This document shows, piece after piece, positions 20,001 to 25,714 of a stretch of DNA of 32,476 nucleotides. Positions within the stretch are counted from its first letter, which is position 1, and each line of letters opens with the position of its first letter. Location: the NCBI GenBank assembly GCA_005878665.1, contig VBLR01000115.1, positions 1 through 32,476 of the forward strand, given 5' to 3'. The translations under genes and the position numbers were made by a program. Origin of the DNA: Methanobacteriota archaeon. GTDB taxonomy: Archaea; Thermoplasmatota; Thermoplasmata; RBG-16-68-12. Under the pieces are notes generated by a model. That model was given only the letters and a program-made list of their open reading frames with translations, made no database searches and was not told the DNA's origin.

Positions 20001-23000
20001 CGCCATGCAGGTGACCGTGCACAACCCGATTCCGCCTCCGTGGTGGCAGTCATCCTATCTGCTTGCGATCTTCCCCATTGGAATCCTCTTGGGTGTTGCA
20101 ATGTTCGCGCAACGACAGCGCTGGAGGCCCGCGAAGGCCTTCCTCGTGGACGACAGCGGGAGAATGCTCAGGGAATTCACCCTGGACCCGGCCTGCCAGG
20201 TCACGTACGACCAGGCGGTGCAGGCTGGCATCTTGGACGCGGTCGACAAGCCGATCAAAGTCACGAAGTACCACGGCCAGACCGTCCGCGGGGACGCGCT
20301 GGGGGTCGTGCTCCTCGCCTACGGGCCGGTCACCCTCGAGCACGTCGAGTTCGCGCGTGAGATGCTGGTCCAGATTCAGGACAAGTTCGAGGACGCCGTC
20401 AAACAACGCCTCGAAGATGCCCGGGCCCAAGAGGCCAGTGTCGCCACGCAGATGGAAGGCCTCGAGGCACGCCGGACGGAAGTCGAGACGCGAGCAGCCG
20501 AGGTCGAATCGATGACCCAGCGAGCGGAAGCCCGAGAGACAAAGATCGCCGCGGACACCGAATCGCTCGAGGCGAAAGAGCAGGACCTCCGCCGACGGGA
20601 GGACGACTTGGCGGAAGGCCGCAAGGCGGTCGATGAGCAAGTGCGACAAGTCGAAGAACTCCGGACCTCGATCGACCGACGTACCGAGGAAGTCCAGGGG
20701 CAGGCGGCCGAGGTCATCGCTAAGTCCGAGGCGGTCCGGATTCGAGAAGAGGGGGCGACCGCGCTCGAAGCGACTCTCCGGCAGCGAGACGACGCGCTTG
20801 GACAAGGAGAGGCCCGCCTGCAAGACGCGATGGAACGCCTCGCGACGGAAACGTCCGAGGTGCATCAGAGGCTGGACGAGGCCGGGCGGCGCGAGGAGGC
20901 CCTGAGCCGGGATCAGGCAGACCTAGCGAACGGCCGTCAGAAGTTCGAGGTGGATCAGAAAGAGCTCCTTGAGTTCAAGCGTTCGATTGACAGCCGGGTC
21001 AGCGCCGTCGAAGAGAGCGAGGCCGCAATGGGCCAGTTGTCGAAAGAGCTCGCGGCACGGGAGGCCCGAATCGCGCCCGACGAAATACGACTCGCGGAGC
21101 GAGCAAATGCGCTCGACCAACAGGAGGCGGAGCTGAAGACCGATGAAAATCGGCTGACCGCGAGGACCCAGGCGCTCATTGCCCAAGCCGAGGACCTGAG
21201 CGCGCGGGAAGTGACGCTCAAAGAGGACCGAGTGGTCCTAGAGGAAGCGCGGGGTGCGTTCGAGTCGGATCGGCGAGAATTCGAGGAGCGCCGTGCGCAG
21301 TATGACGAAGAAATGCGCCGACGCGGGGACGACCTCGATAGCCAGGCGAAGACGTTGGGCGAGAGCCAACTCCGATTGGCCCAGGAGACGGAGACGTTCG
21401 AGGCGGAGCGGACCGAAAAAAGCCAGGCCATCCTTTCCCGCGAAATCGAACTCGAAGCTCGCGAACAGTCTCTCCGGGAAAAGGAGGACGCGGTCCGCGG
21501 CCAGGCGGAGGAAAACGCGCGTCGCGTCGCGGAACTGACGGCCCAAGACGAATCTCTGGAGATCGAGGCGGCGAAAGCGGACAAGCTGCGCGGTGATCTC
21601 GAGGCTCGCAAGGTTGACCTCGCGAACGGCGCGAAGGAACTGGAAGTCGAAGCGGCTCGATTGCGGGACGAGGAAACAAGAGCGGCGGAGGAACGACGGA
21701 CGTGGCAGACGACCCTGGAGTCCGAGCAAGCCCTCCTGAAGGGCCAGCGGGACGCGTTCGAGCAAGAGGCCGCCTCGGCGCGAGCCTCGTGGGCGGATCG
21801 GGTGATGCGGATCGAAGCCCGCGAGGTCGACGCGGAGGAGAAGGAAGAAAAGGTCCGGACGGACGTGGACTGGATCGCCCGGAGCGAGGAGGACCTCAAA
21901 CGCCGGGAGAAGGCCGTCGAAGAGGCCGGGCTGTCCGCGGCTCAGATGAAGGCCACCGCAGAACGCGTCGCGAAGGAGGCCGAACAGCGATTCCTCGAGA
22001 TCGAGTCGCGGGAACGTGCCCTTCGAGAAGAGGCGGCGCAACGCTCCATCGAACTCACACAGCAGACGGAAGGACTGAAGCGAATCGAATCAGAGCTTGG
22101 ATCGAGGCAAGCCGATTTCGAGAAGGAGCGGGTCATGCAGACCGAACGGCTCCGCGAGACCGAGACGAATCTTCAGATGAAGGCCCAAACCCTCGAGGCC
22201 AAGGCCCGCGAACTCGCAGACCGTGAGAGCCGGGTCGCGGCGACGGAGGAAGCGTCTCGCCAGGCCGACTTGCGCGTCCAGCAGGAGCGGGCGGACGTCC
22301 AGGCGACGGCGAAACAGGTCGAATCCCAACAGCTCGAACTCGCACAGCTCAAAGACCGCTACGATTCGGAGGCGGCGCGTGTCCGCAGCGAGATAGAGGG
22401 CATGCGACAATCCGTCGCGGCGAAAGAGGCAGAGCTGCGTGGAGAGAGAGAACGCGTCGAACGGGATTCGGCGGCCCTGCAGGAGACCCTCGGCGCGAAG
22501 GCGAAGGAGATGTCGGTCCGAGAACGGGCGCTCTCCGCGCGAGAGGCAGAACTCCAAGCGGAGGAGCATGAGCTTGAGGCACGCGGGCGGGAACTCGAAT
22601 CAAAGGAGCGCCAAGCCGAGGCCCACCTGACCGAGATGTCCGCGCAGGCGATGGCGCTCATCCGCAGAGAGCAGGATCTGAACACGCGAGGTGCGCAGCT
22701 CGAACAGACGGTCCGTCGGTTCGAGGCCGAAGCGACGGAGAAGCGCCGCGAATGGGAATCCCTCCAGACGAGCCTGAGGTCTCAGGAGGCACAATTCAGC
22801 GCGACGTCCGAATCTCAAATGGCCGAGCTCTCGAAGAAATCGGAAGAACTCGAGGGCCGAGAGCGCAGCCAACGGGCGGCGCTCGCCCAGCTGGAGCTCC
22901 AGCGATCCAAGCTCGAGGCGGAAGCCAAGGCCCAATCGGCCAAGTCCGCAGAAGCGGAGGCGGCGTGGCGGCGATCGGAAGCCCGACTCGCGGAGCTCAA

Positions 23001-24297
23001 GACAAAAGAGGACGATCTCCTCCGGGGGCGTCAGTCGTTCGAATCCGAACGCTCCACCTGGTCCGCCCGCCGAACCGAAGAGCTGAAGCAGCTCGAAGCG
23101 ACGCGAGATGCAGCCGCACAGCAGGCCCAGCAAGCGGAGCGGCTCGTGGCGGAGTCGCATCGCCGGGCCTTGGTCGCGGAAGAAGCCGAACGGGCGGCGA
23201 AACGGCAGACGGCGGACCTGGCTGCCCAACAGACGCGCCTCGAAAATCGTCGGCTCGAAGCCGAGAAGGCGGAGCGCGACGCCCAGGAACACCTCGCCCA
23301 GCTGCAGGATGCCTCCCAGAAGCTGGCGGCGAAAGACATGGAAATCGCCACCTCGCTCAAGAATCTCGAGTCGCGACAGTCAAAACTGGCGGCATCGGAG
23401 CGCGAGTCTGCGGCCCTCCAGGCCGAATTGCGCTCCCGCAAGACCGCCTTGGACCAGGAGTCGACGCGCATCGCCGCATCGTCGGATCAATTGGCAATGC
23501 GTCAAAAGGACTTGGAGTCTCGGACGGCCGCCCTGGAAGCGAAGATGGCGCAAGCCTCGGCGAGGGAACAGGCCCTCGCGACGGAGCTCCAGCGCGCGGA
23601 CAACCTGATGGAAGACCTCACGAAGAAAGAGCGCGACCTTCGCACCCGCGAGGAGACGGCGAAGGGCACCGAGAAGAACTTGGCGGCACGAGAGACGAAC
23701 CTCACCGCCCGGGATGCCGAGGTCAGAGACGGGATGCGAGGACTCGAGAAGCTCCGCAAAGAAATCGAGGACCAGCGAGGTGCAACCGAGGAGGATCGCC
23801 GGACCGCGAAGACGACCCGTGAAGAGGCGGAGGCGACCAAGCGCGAGGCCGACAAGGTCCGCGCCCAGGCCGACGCGATGCAGGCGGAGGTCAACAAGAA
23901 CCTCCGGTTCCTCCAGAAGAAGGCGCTCGACGTGCTGGATCAAGAGGAGAAAATCCGCGCTCGGGTTGCGAACATCGAAGGACAGGAGAAATCGCTCGAC
24001 ACCAGGGGAGAAATCCTCGAGGGGAAGGAACGCGCCCTCGAGGCGGAGCAAGCCACGCTCGATTCAAAGCTCGGGAAACTACAAGCTGAGGTCGACCGAC
24101 TTCGCGCGCGCCTCGCAGAGACGGAAAAGGCGGGAGGCCCGACGACCGCCGCGATGGAAGAGTGGAAGAAAGATGTCGAGAACCGGGTGAAGATCATCCA
24201 GAAGAAGGCCATGGACCTGTTGGACCGCGAGGAAAAGCTCCGGAAGAAGGAGGAGGAGCTCCGTGCACGCGCGAGCCAGCTCGGCGTGAACCCCTAA
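11011..24297 (+). CDS. Giant (about 4430 residues) transmembrane protein: beta-repeat ectodomain, one membrane helix, cytoplasmic coiled coil
   Basis: Residues 1-25 (KAGTAILLAFILLATAILVVA) are a signal or anchor segment. Residues about 155-370 form an N-terminal beta domain. From about 373 to 3002 the protein is Thr/Ser/Gly/Ala-rich beta repeats (SWTVSGSWTN.STSASW, GNWDTSGAGS, STVT(M/L)(S/T)G), arranged in two super-repeats. A membrane helix lies at 3015-3033, after PPPWW, followed by basic QRQRWR. Residues 3042-3132 are an alpha/beta module homologous to one in the 467-residue neighbour. Residues about 3135-4428 are Glu/Arg/Ala coiled coil of LxxREAEL type, ending in paired signatures FLQKKALDVLDQEEK (4300-4314) and VKIIQKKAMDLLDREEKLRK (4393-4412). 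GTG 11011 is chosen because the hydrophobic segment follows directly and GGTGGT precedes it; ATG 10873 would add 46 Arg-rich, out-of-character residues. I infer an adhesin or stalk tied to an internal filament. No enzyme motif is seen. Confidence 0.93.
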   Translation: MKAGTAILLAFILLATAILVVASQSMPDPLAKFRTPDGRLTIPGRALTSELQRLLFHSNDLQPYTNVTFLLPARSTYPTERLVAMSFASPNLNVFVHLRQAPETWGSAIDHVLRVWFPPVDWHEVGIGIRDSVRDGVGWFFDLFTMNAKADTLSVDSTTVSVVDPAAATCTTSQSAAAGDNAVLVMLSNRGPTAYTTVTYGSVSLGLIAGTATSGTGFVRTEMWFYQGAIPSGAQTMTATLVSGTAKQVCATVLLSGVWAPTPTAGGTSASGTTANPSISISPASAGELAFAVMGIRGTTAPTAVTGTGATATSLYGIAPTQCTSAPSTSCGAGADMPFPGTAITWTDGNATDWVVSAVRVLPTPNCGAASGNCYRIGAGGTWATGANWSNTSGGAACGCTPVATNNAIFNATPTGTTTLAAATTIASIDMTNFTGTLDTTASNWGLTVNGPFAIQGTLLARNSTIVVTGDVVMLTAGTIVNLGASAWTINGLWTNLSTSASWVAGTSTVTIRDAASGTLTFAALAGGTNEFNNLTLDATVTTSITYTMAANPLRMGATLTIRNSTGGATGPTILTTSASNLGITTGALALTTFGSLTANGSAVVVNGNVNVSAANGYVVMGSSTWTVTGTWTNASTSASWSAGTGTVTFTSATGGTMTFAGANLPGNELNNVSFTSSAASAQTFTMATRALIWGGTLTISDGSSTTALATASLGLTGGALSVGNGGILTANASTVTASSVAMTGGTSGTITLTTSSFTSTGNWDTSGAGSVFTKGTSTVTMSGVANIAILNASNNFNNLVISAAGTVTQSGLVDVSGTLTVNGGSVLASGTFTLTVATLAANMAGGITAGAAGTKTITGNVSIAAAGYFSFGAATWNFGGSWTNSSTSGSWSVGTGTVVFNSGSSRTMTFANLGVSEFNNVQFSPTAAATFTMVTNGLRWGGTLTLNNNATLSTGNLALTGPGGNLTVNNGATLTAGTSVVSATNVTMTGGTSGAITASGSWTVSGNWDTSGAGSVLTAALSTVTLSGTAKTVRILNASNGFGALTISGTVSAASAITLSGLLTVSGTFDTTATNYGLSIGGGLTVSGVAGILRSNGSTVSVAGNVSVNNAGGYITSGAAGSWTVSGSWTNTSTSASWNFAASITFNSSVSQTMTFAVLPGGAAEFTDIAFNSGPSTVTFTMATNRLIWSGTLAVQGGAGATTLATSNLGLTGGAITIDDGGVLTANASAVSASNVTMTGGASGTLTLTTGAWTITGNWDTSGAGSTFTGTASTVTMTGAVTTVKILNASNGFGALVIGGTVSAASALTTAGLVTVSGTLDTTATNYGLTVGGGLTVSGASGVLRSNASIVSVAGNVSINNAAGYITSTAGGSWTASGSWTNSATSALWSFAAPITFNSSASRTMTFGNPPLEFGGNVTFNSGASTVSFTMAANSLDVGGTLTIAGGAGTTTLNTSGSNLAINAVAFVVNAGGALTANGSTITVTSMDTHLGTFAVGASTVVVNASGGTIDITQTVNNLTVNPAVSTTFAGSLTWTGTLTFTSAGTVAFGTNSLTSSGAATFTFASATVTMSSGNWDTSSATTFTATSSTVTFSGTGNLRIGGSASFDVLVVSGGTRTLQSQLTTAGLLTLSGGILAKGANALTANTGLTMSGGAITSTSGVVSITGNVSIVAAASYIVFGSESWTVSGSWTNNSTSASWSIGTATVAFNASSAQTMTFAALPGNAPEFYNVTFNSGVSTVTFTMTANALAWSGILTVQGGSGVTTLASSNLGLTGGAIVVGNAGALAANASAVSVSGVTMIGGASGTLTLTTGSWTVSGSWNTSGLGSAFAKGTSTVTLTGAAQTVSIRNASNGFYNLSVSGTITQSTAIDVSNSLTVSGALATGGFNITGGSNLFVPDGGTLAAGTSTATFTNVTMTGGVSGTISLTGAWTVSGSWDSTGAGSVLNSGTSTVTFTGTSQTISLAAGQMFYNLTIGGTVSINSTATAAALIVNNGAVLTKTGQTIAFNTLTENGTGSIVDGPITVVNFSVTNSDGTNLTAISVFTTWTIDADYTWTHSSTIATSTITFTIGGNTSGHRFNVTKDAVDFTNGLVNGSGQIIFTMLGSDPVVDVRLSSSCGGNRYWIGGAGSWSQTAHWADSSGGVNGCSVPSSSNAVFFDASSGGGTVTINLNAAASSLNSTGWTGTLAIGSFDLAVGGDITHAAGVISIGPSSNAGLTATGTLTLSGSAVLDGSGAASLVTVSGDASITSTSAYFRMGTGTWTFGGSWSNGSTSTNWVAGTGLVIFDSSSSQTLTFANLAGDEFHNVTFQSVAGSGTITFSMAANGLRWGGLLVIQDSAGSTTTLVTSNLALTGGSLTVGNSGVLIANASSVAVVDVTMAGGASGTLTLTSGSWTVSGQWDTSGAGSTFARGTSTVTLSGTSASVTTLDATNGFSNLVISGTITQNTAIDVRGTLSVSGTLTTSGNDLTGGANLTISGGGSLVGTSSSIVVSGVTMNDAGTNSISLTTGSISASGTWDTSGASSAFTAGSSTVTLTAASATMALGPAQALASLIIAGNVSLASPLTVSSLTISSGGLAKGPHPLTVNSNLTLAGGYLTSTSGSVSIAGNVSISSASSYIAFGSETWIVSGNWTNASTSASWSAGSAVVTFNATTDQIMTFAGANLAGNEFSTVEFDSGSSTTTFTMAADGLVAQTITIQGGSGTTILTTSGASLPIMANALTVGIGGALTANASILTVRSLSTAAGVFAAGTSTVVVNLSGGSVDVTQTLYDIVVSPGISTTFVSSITWSGALTLTSSTSVFNGSLISNGPAVLNLGASTLSIAGSWDTSSTTTLTSIGSAVTFTSVTGSITLGASQRFATLTIAGTVALATDLSADTLTVTSSNVLTMTNHRIAFNSLTVSGTITDGSVNVTDLTVTNSDTTASVTIAGFSEWSRGSSYAWTHTSSESSQTITWTIGGNAATIPYAVTKDGSSFATGTVNSSGQVIFTMLGSDPAMQVTVHNPIPPPWWQSSYLLAIFPIGILLGVAMFAQRQRWRPAKAFLVDDSGRMLREFTLDPACQVTYDQAVQAGILDAVDKPIKVTKYHGQTVRGDALGVVLLAYGPVTLEHVEFAREMLVQIQDKFEDAVKQRLEDARAQEASVATQMEGLEARRTEVETRAAEVESMTQRAEARETKIAADTESLEAKEQDLRRREDDLAEGRKAVDEQVRQVEELRTSIDRRTEEVQGQAAEVIAKSEAVRIREEGATALEATLRQRDDALGQGEARLQDAMERLATETSEVHQRLDEAGRREEALSRDQADLANGRQKFEVDQKELLEFKRSIDSRVSAVEESEAAMGQLSKELAAREARIAPDEIRLAERANALDQQEAELKTDENRLTARTQALIAQAEDLSAREVTLKEDRVVLEEARGAFESDRREFEERRAQYDEEMRRRGDDLDSQAKTLGESQLRLAQETETFEAERTEKSQAILSREIELEAREQSLREKEDAVRGQAEENARRVAELTAQDESLEIEAAKADKLRGDLEARKVDLANGAKELEVEAARLRDEETRAAEERRTWQTTLESEQALLKGQRDAFEQEAASARASWADRVMRIEAREVDAEEKEEKVRTDVDWIARSEEDLKRREKAVEEAGLSAAQMKATAERVAKEAEQRFLEIESRERALREEAAQRSIELTQQTEGLKRIESELGSRQADFEKERVMQTERLRETETNLQMKAQTLEAKARELADRESRVAATEEASRQADLRVQQERADVQATAKQVESQQLELAQLKDRYDSEAARVRSEIEGMRQSVAAKEAELRGERERVERDSAALQETLGAKAKEMSVRERALSAREAELQAEEHELEARGRELESKERQAEAHLTEMSAQAMALIRREQDLNTRGAQLEQTVRRFEAEATEKRREWESLQTSLRSQEAQFSATSESQMAELSKKSEELEGRERSQRAALAQLELQRSKLEAEAKAQSAKSAEAEAAWRRSEARLAELKTKEDDLLRGRQSFESERSTWSARRTEELKQLEATRDAAAQQAQQAERLVAESHRRALVAEEAERAAKRQTADLAAQQTRLENRRLEAEKAERDAQEHLAQLQDASQKLAAKDMEIATSLKNLESRQSKLAASERESAALQAELRSRKTALDQESTRIAASSDQLAMRQKDLESRTAALEAKMAQASAREQALATELQRADNLMEDLTKKERDLRTREETAKGTEKNLAARETNLTARDAEVRDGMRGLEKLRKEIEDQRGATEEDRRTAKTTREEAEATKREADKVRAQADAMQAEVNKNLRFLQKKALDVLDQEEKIRARVANIEGQEKSLDTRGEILEGKERALEAEQATLDSKLGKLQAEVDRLRARLAETEKAGGPTTAAMEEWKKDVENRVKIIQKKAMDLLDREEKLRKKEEELRARASQLGVNP
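12127..17352 (+). repeat. Super-repeat 1 of the giant ectodomain
   Basis: It opens with a Cys-containing module (CYRIGAGGTWATGANWSNTS, then CGCTP and NAIFN), continues through many beta-repeat units, and closes with a module ending in VTKDAVDF, NGSGQIIFTMLGSDP. The same opening and closing modules frame super-repeat 2. The IFTMLGSDP codons are at 17314-17340. The unit is about 5.2 kb, about twice the length of super-repeat 2. Confidence 0.75.
12886..15133 (+). repeat. Regular ~750-nt beta-repeat units in the giant gene
   Basis: The Trp codon of the motif S/TW(T/N)xxGxW recurs at 12472, 12886, 13639, 14380, 15133, 16066, 17800 and 18892. Within this stretch the steps are 753, 741 and 753 nt, a period of about 250 residues. 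A second motif, G(N/S)WDTSGAGS, falls between them. Outside this stretch spacing is irregular (414, 933, 1734 and 1092 nt), suggesting partial units or internal loss and gain. Confidence 0.8.
17377..20016 (+). repeat. Super-repeat 2 of the giant ectodomain
   Basis: It opens with RYWIGGAGSWSQTAHWADSS and GCSVPSSSNAVFFD, the counterpart of the opening of super-repeat 1, and closes with VTKDGSSF, NSSGQVIFTMLGSDP (IFTMLGSDP codons 19975-20001) just before the membrane helix. The opening resembles the YWVGG.G.W...HWS segments seen in large bacterial and archaeal surface proteins. Confidence 0.75.
20041..20112 (+). other. Membrane helix of the giant protein
   Basis: PPPWWQSS leads into YLLAIFPIGILLGVAMFA (3016-3033), then QRQRWR. 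The flanking basic residues put the following coiled coil in the cytoplasm by the positive-inside rule, and the Thr/Ser-rich repeats outside. Confidence 0.85.
20413..24291 (+). other. Long coiled-coil segment of the giant protein
   Basis: About 1290 residues almost without Pro and rich in Glu, Arg, Ala, Gln and Leu, with repeated LxxREAEL- and LEAKEQDL-type heptads. If continuous at about 0.15 nm per residue it would span on the order of 190 nm, which is an arithmetic estimate only. Composition and codon pattern change abruptly from the Thr/Ser/Gly ectodomain at the membrane helix. Confidence 0.85.
24187..24246 (+). repeat. Coiled-coil signature shared with the 467-residue protein (copy 2)
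   Basis: Codons 4393-4412 of the giant protein, 17 of 20 residues identical to residues 429-448 of the upstream gene. It ends 16 residues before the C-terminus, as its counterpart ends 19 residues before the other C-terminus. Confidence 0.85.
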
Positions 24298-24342
24298 TCG
24301 ACAACGAGGCGGAACCGACGCCGTAGCCGATTGCGCCGAGCA

Positions 24343-25524
24343 CTAACGCGCGGCCTTGCGAATCGCCTGATCGAAATCCTCGATCAGGTCGTCCGTATCC
24401 TCGAGGCCGACACTCACGCGCACGAGGCCTTCGGTAATCCCGCTCTTCTTTCGCTCGTCCTCCGTGAGGGGCCCGTGGGTCATCGATGCGGGGTGCTGCA
24501 CCAGGGTTTCCGTCCCGCCGAGGCTCACGGCGAGCGTCGCCACCTTCACGGACTCAACGAACCGCCTGCCCGCGCGATGGCCCCCCTTCAGCTCGAAGCT
24601 CAGCATCGCACCGAAGCCGGACATCTGTTTGCGCGCGAGGGCGTGTTGAGGAAACGACGCGAGGCCGGGATAGTGGACCACCCGCACGGCCCGGTCACTT
24701 TCCAAGGACTCGGCGAGTGCCTGGGCGCTTGCGCCTTGGACTTGCATGCGAATCGGGAGCGTCTTAATCCCGCGTCGAACCAGGAACGCCTCAAACGGGC
24801 CGAGCGCAGGACCCAACATCTTGTACGCGAACCAGATGCGGTCGAACAATCGAGGGGTCGCCGTGATGACTGCACCCGCGACGACATCGCTGTGGCCGCC
24901 GAGATACTTCGTCGCACTGTGGAGCGCCGCATCGACCCCGAATTCGAGGGGACGTTGGTTGATTGGCGATGCAAACGTGTTGTCCGCAAGGGTCGTGGCT
25001 CGCACGGACTTCGCGGCATCGACCGCTTCGCGGAGATCCGTAATCATCATCGTGGGGTTCGCCGGAGTCTCGATGTAGACCAACCGGGTGTCGCTCCTGA
25101 CGGCCTCCTTCCAGGCACCCGGCTTCCGCGGATCGACGAAGCTCGTCGACACACCGAACCGTGGCAGGAGGCGGGTGAAGATCTCCGTGGTGGCCGCGTA
25201 CAGGCTCGCGCCCGCGACGACGTGGTCGCCGGAATCCACGCATGCCAGGATTGCCGACGCAATCGCGCCCATCCCGGATCCCGTCGCGAGGGCCCGGGGG
25301 CCGCCTTCGAGATCCGCGAGCGTCTCCTCGAGCTCGCGCAGCGTGGGATTGCCCCATCTCGTGTAGTATGCCGCGGGCGCCGTCGCGGCCGCAAACTCGG
25401 CGCCTTGGTGCGCCGACTCGAGAGCCCAGGTCGAACTCGCGTAGATCGGCGTGACGATGGGACCCCGCCTTTTCCCGCGGCGGCCGTGGACCGCGCGCGT
25501 CCGAGGACCGAGACTCTTTGCCAC
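24343..25524 (-). CDS. Cys/Met metabolism PLP-dependent enzyme (cystathionine gamma-synthase/lyase family)
   Basis: 393 residues, usual length for the fold-type I trans-sulfuration family. The PLP-binding lysine is K206 in SATKYLGGHSD, and the ring-nitrogen Asp is D181 in LADNTFASP. YYTRWGNPT near 53-61 and the ATGSGMGAI phosphate-binding turn near 80-88 are typical, as is the C-terminal SLGGTETLVQHPASMTH. Members include cystathionine gamma-synthase, cystathionine gamma- and beta-lyases, methionine gamma-lyase and O-acetylhomoserine sulfhydrylase; the sequence alone does not decide. The start is GTG 25524. A TATA-like element 25-27 bp upstream suggests a leaderless message. It converges with the giant gene (45 bp between stops) and is divergent from the ferredoxin gene. 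Confidence 0.93.
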   Translation of the reverse strand: MAKSLGPRTRAVHGRRGKRRGPIVTPIYASSTWALESAHQGAEFAAATAPAAYYTRWGNPTLRELEETLADLEGGPRALATGSGMGAIASAILACVDSGDHVVAGASLYAATTEIFTRLLPRFGVSTSFVDPRKPGAWKEAVRSDTRLVYIETPANPTMMITDLREAVDAAKSVRATTLADNTFASPINQRPLEFGVDAALHSATKYLGGHSDVVAGAVITATPRLFDRIWFAYKMLGPALGPFEAFLVRRGIKTLPIRMQVQGASAQALAESLESDRAVRVVHYPGLASFPQHALARKQMSGFGAMLSFELKGGHRAGRRFVESVKVATLAVSLGGTETLVQHPASMTHGPLTEDERKKSGITEGLVRVSVGLEDTDDLIEDFDQAIRKAAR

Positions 25525-25547
25525 GATACGGAGACGCTGGGTTCGGC

Positions 25548-25555
25548 GAAATAGG
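25548..25555 (-). promoter_or_regulatory. TATA-like box for the PLP enzyme gene
   Basis: Reads CCTATTTC on the minus strand, centred about 27 bp before GTG 25524. This would place the transcription start at or beside the start codon. Confidence 0.4.
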
Positions 25556-25649
25556 TTTCCAAAGCCAAAGAAAACGAGAGCGAGATGAGGTTCGAAGATG
25601 CCCGCACCGGCGCCGTGAAAGTTAAACCGGAAAGGTCAAAAAGGGGGGG

Positions 25650-25658
25650 TGTATAACA
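25650..25658 (+). promoter_or_regulatory. TATA box for the ferredoxin gene
   Basis: TGTATAACA follows a run of seven G. The start site is predicted near 25680, giving a leader of about 35 nt that carries a strong ribosome-binding site. Confidence 0.55.
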
Positions 25659-25664
25659 ACCCTT

Positions 25665-25692
25665 CGCCCGGTCGTTGTATCACGGCCGGGCG
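25665..25692 (+). promoter_or_regulatory. Inverted repeat over the inferred ferredoxin start site
   Basis: CGCCCGG (25665-25671) and CCGGGCG (25686-25692) are perfect 7-bp arms around a 14-nt centre. They span the predicted transcription start and lie between the TATA box and the ribosome-binding site. This is a plausible operator position; an RNA hairpin at the 5' end is the alternative. Confidence 0.45.
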
Positions 25693-25700
25693 ACCCGCCT

Positions 25701-25707
25701 AAGGAGG
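25701..25707 (+). promoter_or_regulatory. Strong ribosome-binding site of the ferredoxin gene
   Basis: AAGGAGG lies 7 nt before ATG 25715 and fixes the start. It is one of the best Shine-Dalgarno matches in the window, suggesting high expression. Confidence 0.8.
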
Positions 25708-25714
25708 CAACTAG

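Noticed and set aside
11011-24297. Possibility that the giant frame is two genes fused by an assembly error
   Set aside because: The frame runs straight through the membrane helix at 20041-20112 with sensible topology (Pro/Trp linker outside, basic residues inside). The short paralogue shows the same order of hydrophobic segment, module and coil. Raw reads would still be worth checking.
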